DNA of 8,742 bases from Dehalococcoidia bacterium (GTDB lineage: Bacteria > Chloroflexota > Dehalococcoidia > SZUA-161), in assembly GCA_020344295.1 (NCBI GenBank), contig CP070819.1:930806-939547 (forward strand), given 5' to 3'. Below the pieces are notes generated by a model. It was not told the origin of the DNA. It did not search any database and saw only the letters and a program-made list of their open reading frames with translations. Position numbers and translations under genes: made by a program. Shown piece after piece: positions 1-4,506 of this stretch (the stretch's first letter is position 1; each line of letters starts with the position of its first letter).

Positions 1-619
1 AGGGCACAGTTTGATATGCAAAAGCGGGGCACCCGCTTTTAATCTCCTCGGGACAGCGGGTGAGCTCCCAACAGGGTGTCTTATCTTCCCAGAAGCCCTC
101 TTTAGGCTCCAGCTTCAACCTACCCTTAGTTTCGGCGATAAACTTATCTACCTTGTAAAGGTCCTGTGAAGTCGTCAATCTTCCTAGTATCTCCTCAATT
201 TCCTTCGCAATCTTGGACTTCAATTCCTCGTCATTGTTGAACTGATTGATCCGGCTGCCGAAGACTAAGGCATGATCTAAGGTGGCTGATACGTCAATCT
301 TTGAAGGCGACTTTTTAAGCACTTCTTCAACCACTAGAATGATAGATTGTGGTTCTTGAAGAGCATCAATAACAATGACAGGCACATCGCTGAACTGGGG
401 ATTGTCGCTGAACCACTTATTTAGGAGAAAAGCATCTCTTAAGGGCATTATGTTGCCGAGCAGGACAGCATCGGGCTTTTGCTTTTGCGCTGCCTTTTGT
501 GCTTGAATCCTGTTGGTAGCTACGGATATAAAGTAAGTCTCGTGTTGAAAAATAATCTCTAAGCTCTCTGTGAATTCAGGGTCGTCGTCCACGATCAGGA
601 TTCTTGGCCTGTTTTTCAC
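1..619 (-). CDS. Degenerate receiver domain fused to a two-CW domain (partial, 3' end outside window)
   Basis: Reading leftward from a GTG at 619-617, the frame stays open to the window edge (206 codons seen). Residues 4-105 look like a response-regulator receiver: RILIVDDDPEF opens it with the acidic pocket (D11-D13), and P80-VIVID follows as strand 4. However, the site expected to hold the phospho-accepting Asp reads DAVLLGNIMP, so the Asp is Gly55. The conserved Thr/Ser is Asp85, and no Lys-Pro is seen near strand 5. It is therefore a pseudo-receiver that should not be phosphorylated in the normal way. A linker helix (130-170) leads to GFWEDKTPCWELTRCP (175-190), the start of a two-CW domain with C183, C189 and C197; the rest lies beyond base 1. 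The GTG is chosen because GGAGG sits 6 nt upstream; an in-frame ATG at 658 has no such site. It lies 46 nt downstream of the stand-alone two-CW gene on the same strand, so the two probably form an operon. There is no output DNA-binding domain in the visible part. Function unknown. Confidence 0.85.
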   Translation of the reverse strand, partial: MKNRPRILIVDDDPEFTESLEIIFQHETYFISVATNRIQAQKAAQKQKPDAVLLGNIMPLRDAFLLNKWFSDNPQFSDVPVIVIDALQEPQSIILVVEEVLKKSPSKIDVSATLDHALVFGSRINQFNNDEELKSKIAKEIEEILGRLTTSQDLYKVDKFIAETKGRLKLEPKEGFWEDKTPCWELTRCPEEIKSGCPAFAYQTVP

Positions 620-625
620 TTCTAG

Positions 626-630
626 CCTCC
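626..630 (-). promoter_or_regulatory. Ribosome binding site deciding the GTG start of the pseudo-receiver gene
   Basis: GGAGG on the minus strand, 6 nt before the GTG at 619-617. It supports the GTG over the upstream in-frame ATG at 658-656. Confidence 0.7.
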
Positions 631-665
631 AATCTGCCGTTCTAAGCTTGCATGGCATCTAAAAA

Positions 666-1079
666 TTATCGATTTTTCGCTGCCAGGTTTTCGACAGATC
701 TGACCCGGGCGTTTATGCCTCTGCCAACTAACTCCAACTCTATAGGTTCACCAGCACCATGTTTTTTATAAACGCGGCATACCTGGCAGATGCTGGTGTC
801 ATCACCTCTGGCTCCATAGTCATCGAGTTTGCAGTAAGTACCCTCGATCTTCCAGCAGGGCAGAGTTTGATAGGTAAAAGCGGGGCATTCATTTCTGATC
901 ATCTCCGGGCAATGGGTCATCTCCCAGCAGGGAGTCTTTTCCTCCCAGAAGCCCTTGGTTGGCTCTAAGACAACCTTACCCTTTACCTCTCCAATAGCCT
1001 TCTCTATCTCAGCGATGTCCGCCAGCGTTGTTACACTCCTCAATATCTCTTCCACCTGCTCCACGATTTTCGTCTTCAT
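666..1079 (-). CDS. Stand-alone two-CW domain protein
   Basis: A 137-residue protein. Residues 1-38 form a charged helical N-terminus, followed by GFWEEKTPCWEMTHCP (43-58), a second Cys-Trp at PCWKIEGTY (74-82), and a GDDTSICQVCRVYKK tail (92-106). The conserved cysteines are C51, C57, C65, C75, C98 and C101 (spacing CX5CX7CX9CX22CX2C), with an extra C83. The name 'two-CW' refers to the two Cys-Trp pairs. The pattern suggests metal, Fe-S or disulfide chemistry, but no function is established to my knowledge. No signal peptide or membrane segment is seen, so it is probably cytosolic. The ATG start is backed by AGGAGG 8 nt upstream (1088-1093). It is the first gene of a leftward pair with the pseudo-receiver/two-CW fusion. 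The two genes are clearly homologous in their CW regions even at DNA level, as expected of a tandem duplication. A 23-base block at 1201-1223 in its upstream region recurs upstream of the third two-CW gene. Confidence 0.9.
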   Translation of the reverse strand: MKTKIVEQVEEILRSVTTLADIAEIEKAIGEVKGKVVLEPTKGFWEEKTPCWEMTHCPEMIRNECPAFTYQTLPCWKIEGTYCKLDDYGARGDDTSICQVCRVYKKHGAGEPIELELVGRGINARVRSVENLAAKNR

Positions 1080-1697
1080 TGTTCTGTCCTCCTTTCCGGC
1101 TTGCCTGGTATTGGGGCTTATCAGCCTCTCGGATCACTCTGCTCTGTCCCGTCCATTCTTATTCTTTCTGATTACATTTAATATCATGCCGTATTTGTTT
1201 TCATCCGCCTTGGCACCTATTTTACAGTTTGCTATTACGAAACAAACTCAAACACTAGCTGAGCCTTCATAACTAGGCATTTATGCTTATCAACTGTATA
1301 ACGCCAAAGGATAATGATTGAGTGCAATTCATCCATTAGTGTAAGAAAATGAATGCCGACTGCGTTTGGGTTGTTCTAGGTTGAGGAACGCTAATATATT
1401 GGATAATTGACTGGCGTCTGGTGAAAGTTGTAAAGGAGTGCTTGGAATATTAGCGTAAATTGAATTAAGCGAGGTCGATAATTATCAGGTACAAGAGTTA
1501 AAAAGCTCTCGGCATTTATCCCTGGATGAACTTGTTCCATTAAAGAATCTGGCAAAATCCTCAATCTTGCCGCTTATCGGCGAATATAAAGTGATGAACG
1601 TAATGAACGCTAAACTTCCGTGTCGATGCCTCTGTCTCCTTTTTTACATCCCAGCGAGCCTCTTTTCTTAATAACTGCAATGCGACAGTATCATATC
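1080..1697. other. Spacer with upstream region of the two-CW pair and no supported gene
   Basis: About 620 bases. The right-to-left reading contains the ribosome binding site and probable promoter or leader of the two-CW gene, including the shared block at 1201-1223. A 10-base inverted repeat (ACGCTAATAT at 1388-1397, complement at 1447-1456) lies further out. A plus-strand open frame from about 1457 to 1670 has no convincing start or ribosome site and no recognisable family. Confidence 0.5.
1201..1223 (-). repeat. Shared 23-base upstream block, copy 1 (minus orientation)
   Basis: Read on the minus strand, this block matches 7608-7630 (plus strand) at 21 of 23 positions; the two differences are adjacent (TG here, CA there). 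Its conserved core is CCAAGGCGGATGA. Both copies point toward a two-CW gene; here 121 nt separate it from the start codon. It may be an operator, part of a leader RNA or a promoter element; the sequence does not decide. I do not recognise it as a known riboswitch. Confidence 0.6.
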
Positions 1698-1964
1698 CTA
1701 GCTGTCAGTTAGTGCTAGGCAAGGGACCCAGCCTTCATGTCCCTCTCCATAGTGTATCTTAGCTCGTAAAATTAAAGAGTCGTCCGTGTTTTTCTGCACC
1801 TCAAGCACAGTCACGTTAATAGGCGTCGTTATCTCATCCACAACAATTGCGCCATCGAATGAGGGCTTGGGCTCACTCCAAATACGTACACTTCCATTGC
1901 ACTTATAAAGGATCTCGTCGTTGATTGATGCTCTGTAGGGTTTGACAATTTCTATTATATTCAT
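1698..1964 (-). CDS. Small SH3-like hypothetical protein
   Basis: An 88-residue protein with no signal peptide or membrane segment. Residues 24-86 alternate short beta-strand-like stretches (SVRIWSEP, AIVVDEI, INVTVLEV, SLILRAKI) and end in the motif HEGWVPCLAL, which resembles the Gly-Trp-Val strand of bacterial SH3 domains. Such domains usually bind peptides or cell-wall material, but here nothing points to a partner. The frame can start at a GTG at 1979, yet that GTG overlaps the GGAGG (1973-1977) which sits 8 nt before the ATG at 1964-1962, so the ATG is preferred. It stands alone on the minus strand between two long spacers. The SH3 assignment rests on pattern only. Confidence 0.7.
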   Translation of the reverse strand: MNIIEIVKPYRASINDEILYKCNGSVRIWSEPKPSFDGAIVVDEITTPINVTVLEVQKNTDDSLILRAKIHYGEGHEGWVPCLALTDS

Positions 1965-1972
1965 GCCTGATA

Positions 1973-1977
1973 CCTCC
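1973..1977 (-). promoter_or_regulatory. Ribosome binding site setting the ATG start of the SH3-like gene
   Basis: GGAGG 8 nt upstream of the ATG at 1964-1962. It overlaps the alternative GTG at 1979-1977, making that longer start unlikely. Confidence 0.65.
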
Positions 1978-2184
1978 ACACATCTGCCTGATTATTAGAT
2001 ATACAGTTTTAATTACTTCTAATATCTCTTGCAGAACGCGCACAATTGAATTTTATTGTCACCTTCCTGTTCACTTAACTATCAGCCCTGCAGACGATCG
2101 AATCGGCATCAAGGATGGCAAATTTCGCTTGGGTGCGGTATCTTGATTATTTCTGATTAGCTCATACGATCAAGCTAACTCCAG

Positions 2185-2247
2185 CAGGCAGTTGTGGACG
2201 ACCCGCATACCTCCCCCCTCATTGTCGTCCGCAACTGCCTGTTTTTT
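2185..2247 (+). terminator. Strong intrinsic terminator on the plus strand, with no gene before it
   Basis: Arms CAGGCAGTTGTGGACGAC (2185-2202) and GTCGTCCGCAACTGCCTG (2224-2241) pair over 18 positions with a single G-T wobble, closing a 21-base loop, followed at once by six T (2242-2247). This is a textbook intrinsic terminator for rightward transcription. The nearest annotated plus-strand gene upstream lies outside the window, so it may end a small RNA or be left from a lost gene. Confidence 0.75.
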
Positions 2248-2416
2248 AGGGACTAGTCCCGCCTACGATTTATCCTCCTATTGCACATACCAAAATCGAC
2301 CGAACATTCAGCCGATTTTATAAAAATGTCTGGAGTGGGATCCTATGTAATATAAGTATCATTGAATAACATTAGGGCACCACTCTATTCTATAAGCCCA
2401 GACTATTCCAATTGGC

Positions 2417-2470
2417 GGGGGTACGAGGTGGCCCGATCGGTCAATCTGATTGGAGTTGCCCGTGTACCCC
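2417..2470. repeat. Imperfect inverted repeat
   Basis: GGGGTAC at 2418-2424 pairs with GTACCCC at 2464-2470; outside this, CAATTGG (left) and the complement of CCAGTTG (right) are loosely related. The interior contains small dyads (CCGATCGG; CAATC/GATTG). It may be a folded RNA or a decayed mobile-element end. Confidence 0.35.
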
Positions 2471-2697
2471 AGTTGTTTTGACTGCCATCTCCTACCCCCT
2501 GTTGCATATTACCCGGTATACTAAAAGGCCAACTAGGGCTCTAATACTTGTTCTCCATTGATAAAAATGCCTAATATACTGAACACACCTCCGCATTTAT
2601 GCGTGGCCAGTAAACTGCGAAAAACTCGGCTATGCTTTTTCTAAACCTTCAACAGTCAAGCAACAGTGCCATTAATAGATTAACCCTTCTTCAGCGA

Positions 2698-2715
2698 TTC
2701 TAGTGCACACTAGAA
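2698..2715. promoter_or_regulatory. Operator-like palindrome
   Basis: TTCTAGTG-CA-CACTAGAA: two perfect 8-base arms around a 2-base centre, the form of a dimeric regulator's site. No gene start is close by on either strand, so no target can be named. A dyad of this quality is not far above chance for this window length. Confidence 0.3.
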
Positions 2716-2824
2716 CTCTATTTAGATTATAAGAAAAGGCTACAGCCTAGAGTTATTACAGGCAGATATATGTGGAGATTCCCAAATCACCTATTTCATA
2801 AAAAACCAATTATGCAACGAATAA

Positions 2825-2876
2825 ATGAGCACATACTACAGAACGTGGATAGAAGCCACGTGACTAGCGGGCTCAT
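2825..2876 (-). terminator. Compound hairpin just downstream of the Hsp20 remnant
   Basis: Nested stems ATGAGC/GCTCAT (2825-2830 with 2871-2876) and ACGTGG/CCACGT (2843-2848 with 2856-2861) start 3 bases after the minus-strand TAG at 2881-2879. The place suits a transcript end, but there is no T-run, so an intrinsic terminator is doubtful. Confidence 0.3.
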
Positions 2877-2878
2877 CT

Positions 2879-3186
2879 CTAAGTCCCACCCACCATCACC
2901 TTAGGCTTAACCTTTACCCGCTTTGGATTTATCTCGCTGGCCTTGGGAGAGTTAAAGTCAATAGGCCATTTTCAAATGATGCCACTGCCTTGTCACTACG
3001 CACATGTATAGGAACAGCTATGGTATGACGAAATTTTCTGTGATGGTTCCCTATGGCAGAGCAGCTCTCAAGATTAACCTCTTGATCTGCTTCGTGCTCG
3101 TCTTGGCTAGTTTTCATATTGATAACGTCACTGATGATGGAGATATCTATATCCTCTATTTTGACTCCGGGCAGGTCAACTTTCAC
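2879..3186 (-). pseudogene. Frameshifted Hsp20 (alpha-crystallin family) small heat-shock protein remnant
   Basis: From a GTG at 3186 the minus-strand frame reads VKVDLPGVKIEDIDISI, the typical start of an alpha-crystallin core. It continues to FRHTIAVPIHVRSDKAVASFENGLLTLTLPRP, the strongly conserved end of that core, and then stops at TAA 2931-2929. Shifting frame near base 2936 restores the expected C-terminal tail EINPKRVKVKPKVMVGGT, ending at TAG 2881-2879 and containing the hydrophobic V-K-V anchor typical of this family. One base thus appears to be missing. The N-terminal side is damaged too: the homology (AIVKVDLPG) extends upstream of the GTG, but a TAG at 3219-3217 interrupts that frame. 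An intact member is usually about 140-150 residues, and would act as an ATP-independent holdase in the cytosol. I see no CIRCE-type operator upstream. A sequencing error could mimic the frameshift, but two separate defects favour real decay. Confidence 0.75.
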
Positions 3187-3216
3187 TATCGCAAAGTTAA
3201 TGTGGGCCTGGGTTTG

Positions 3217-3366
3217 CTACAGAAAAGCCTCATCTTTGAGAAGCTTCCAACCTACTATATCCATAGCAAACTTCCTCTTCTCCAGCTGTTTTTTATCGGC
3301 AATCGCCAATAAAGTCAAAATAGCGCTTTCACAGCACGTAGTAATTGTCTGCCTTGTCTCACGCAT
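3217..3366 (-). CDS. Doubtful 49-residue ORF ahead of the Hsp20 remnant
   Basis: An ATG at 3366-3364 opens a frame reading MRETRQTITTCCESA and then a long helical, Lys/Leu-rich stretch ending KLLKDEAFL at TAG 3219-3217. It is in the same frame as the Hsp20 core that follows, so it could be the original N-terminal part cut by a stop, or an unrelated chance frame. I recognise no family in it and there is no good ribosome binding site before the ATG. Confidence 0.25.
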   Translation of the reverse strand: MRETRQTITTCCESAILTLLAIADKKQLEKRKFAMDIVGWKLLKDEAFL

Positions 3367-3654
3367 GCATATATGAATACTATATATTTCCCTAAGGATT
3401 ACGCAGCGCTGTAACGCCTGCTTGCAGGTGTAGGAAAGGCCCGATAATTCAAGCCCCGCAGCGCCTTTATGCCCAGATCAAACGAGAAATAAACGGGCGA
3501 AAATGCTTGCCTAAGAGCGGTATTAAGACTCAAGCCAACTCATGGAGCAGATTGATACGATTATGGTAGGGAGTGAATGTTTGGAGAGCTTGCCGGCGTT
3601 ATGTGATATTAAAGGCTCCTGGGGCGATGAAACTGGGTACGTAATGAATTAGAT
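3367..3654. other. Spacer between the Hsp20 remnant and the purine salvage operon
   Basis: A divergent spacer that should hold the promoter of the rightward operon, though no consensus -35/-10 pair stands out. It has a short dyad CCTGCTTGCAGG at 3417-3428. A 36-residue plus-strand frame (3542-3652) ends 2 bases before the next gene's ATG. Confidence 0.45.
3542..3652 (+). CDS. Possible short upstream ORF of the purine operon
   Basis: A 36-residue frame beginning MEQIDTIMVGSECLESL and ending with TAG 2 bases before the ATG at 3655. That ATG lacks a ribosome binding site of its own, so translation of this short frame could feed ribosomes into it. It also lacks a clear ribosome site itself and matches nothing I know, so it may be chance. 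Confidence 0.2.
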   Translation: MEQIDTIMVGSECLESLPALCDIKGSWGDETGYVMN

Positions 3655-3951
3655 ATGAAAGCATATTTTCTATTTACCGCAAGCGGGCCTGTAGTGATCC
3701 TAACCTCATATAATTCTATAAGACATCCTGAACTATTGGAAAAACTCCAAGCCAAGGGATTCGACAAGTTCGTGGCTCATGAAGTATCTATTGAAGATAC
3801 CAAAGCAAGGTACGGGGGGCACTTTGACGTGGTATGCACCGATCTGCACGAGAGCGACCATTTGCGTGTACTGGACTATAACGGTCAGCGTGCTTACAAG
3901 AACTTTCGCTTCAATGAGTTAGGCCCCCCAATCTATTGCGAGCCGGAATAG
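3655..3951 (+). CDS. Small conserved cytosolic protein of unknown function
   Basis: A 98-residue protein starting MKAYFLFTASGPVVILTSY and containing the blocks HPELLEKLQAKGFDKFVAHE (24-43), RYGGHFDVVCTDLHESDHLRVLDYNG (52-77) and FRFNELGPPIYCEPE (84-98). It reads as a compact alpha/beta soluble protein without signal peptide or membrane segment. I have an impression of similar short conserved proteins in several anaerobic and proteobacterial genomes, annotated only as hypothetical or cytosolic; no activity is known to me. The ATG is the only start after an in-frame TGA at 3628, and lacks a ribosome binding site. It is 9 bases ahead of hpt on the same strand, so it probably belongs to the purine salvage operon, which hints at but does not prove a link to nucleotide metabolism. 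Confidence 0.8.
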   Translation: MKAYFLFTASGPVVILTSYNSIRHPELLEKLQAKGFDKFVAHEVSIEDTKARYGGHFDVVCTDLHESDHLRVLDYNGQRAYKNFRFNELGPPIYCEPE

Positions 3952-3960
3952 CTCCATACA

Positions 3961-4506
3961 ATGCTAGAGGGAGAGACCCATTTGAGCCAACTAAGTACCC
4001 TTATCACAAAAGAAGAAATCGAAAATAGAGTTGCCGAGCTTGCCGCGGAGATAAGGGAAGATTATCTCGGGAAAAACCCTCTTCTCTTAGGCATACTCAA
4101 GGGTAGCTTTGTTTTCATGTCCGACCTGATACGTAAGCTGAACATACCTCTTGAGATTGAATTCATCAGATTGTCAAGCTATGGAGCGGGTAAAGAGCCA
4201 TCGAACAGAATAAGACTGGTTCATGGAATCAACGTCCCTTTAAAAGATCGACACGTTCTTATTATTGAAGATATTGTGGATACCGGTCTCACAGTTCGAT
4301 ATCTACATGACTACCTCAATAGAAAAAGGCCGTCATCAATCAAGCTATGCACTCTATTCGACAAGCCCTCAAGAAGAGTGGTGGATGTTACAGTCGATTA
4401 TCTGGGTTTTAAAGTCCCCGACACCTTCGTTGTTGGCTACGGTATAGACTTCGACGAGAAGTTCCGGTACTTGCCCGATCTGTGCATAATGGAGGGTCAA
4501 GTATGA
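3961..4506 (+). CDS. hpt: Hypoxanthine phosphoribosyltransferase
   Basis: Transfers the phosphoribosyl group of PRPP to hypoxanthine (and usually guanine), giving IMP or GMP; a cytosolic purine salvage enzyme (EC 2.4.2.8). The 181 residues show the family order: LLLGILKGSFVFMSDL (41-56) with the PRPP pyrophosphate loop, the flexible-loop Ser-Tyr (SSYGAG, 72-77), the PRPP signature VLIIEDIVDTGLTV (99-112) with acidic pair E103-D104, the purine-contacting region K135 to VPDTFVVGYG (152-161), and the closing DEKFRYLPDL (165-174). Length is normal. The ATG at 3961 has no ribosome site, whereas a TTG at 3982 is preceded by GGGAG with 8-nt spacing; the true protein may start there, 7 residues shorter. 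Its stop overlaps the start of ade, indicating translational coupling. Together with Ade it forms a two-step route from adenine to IMP. Confidence 0.93.
   Translation: MLEGETHLSQLSTLITKEEIENRVAELAAEIREDYLGKNPLLLGILKGSFVFMSDLIRKLNIPLEIEFIRLSSYGAGKEPSNRIRLVHGINVPLKDRHVLIIEDIVDTGLTVRYLHDYLNRKRPSSIKLCTLFDKPSRRVVDVTVDYLGFKVPDTFVVGYGIDFDEKFRYLPDLCIMEGQV
3969..3973 (+). promoter_or_regulatory. Candidate ribosome binding site for a TTG start of hpt
   Basis: GGGAG lies 8 nt before the in-frame TTG at 3982-3984 but inside the coding region if the ATG at 3961 is used. It leaves the hpt start undecided. Confidence 0.4.
4491..4495 (+). promoter_or_regulatory. Ribosome binding site of ade inside the end of hpt
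   Basis: GGAGG 7 nt before the ATG at 4503. It supports this start over the in-frame GTG at 4482 and lies within hpt, fitting coupled translation. Confidence 0.7.

Larger units (their letters stand above)
1965..2878. other. Long spacer without an intact gene
   Basis: About 910 bases between the SH3-like gene and the end of the Hsp20 remnant. It holds a strong hairpin with a T-run (2185-2247), an imperfect inverted repeat (2417-2470), a 16-base near-perfect palindrome with 2-base centre (2698-2715) and a compound hairpin (2825-2876). No open frame here has both a credible start and recognisable protein character, and no tRNA or rRNA signature is seen. Confidence 0.5.

Noticed and set aside
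955..1272. Plus-strand open frame of 105 codons
   Set aside because: It is antisense to the two-CW gene and its upstream region, has no ribosome binding site, and its protein resembles no family.
1388..1456. 10-base inverted repeat with a 49-base loop
   Set aside because: Too short and widely spaced to be called an element; no copies or duplicated target sites seen.
1457..1670. Plus-strand open frame reading ELKSSRHLSLDELVPLKNL
   Set aside because: Looks somewhat protein-like, but lacks an ATG/GTG start with a ribosome site in a sensible place and ends in a Cys/Leu-rich tail; no family recognised.
1974..2776. Similar strings CAGGCAGAT...GTGGAG on the minus strand (1974-1990) and plus strand (2757-2776)
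   Set aside because: The likeness is only about 15 bases with a gap and does not extend; chance is sufficient.
711..3475. Recurring GCATTTATGC-like strings (near 711, 1277, 2593, 3465)
   Set aside because: Short, variable, on no consistent position relative to genes; not distinguishable from chance.
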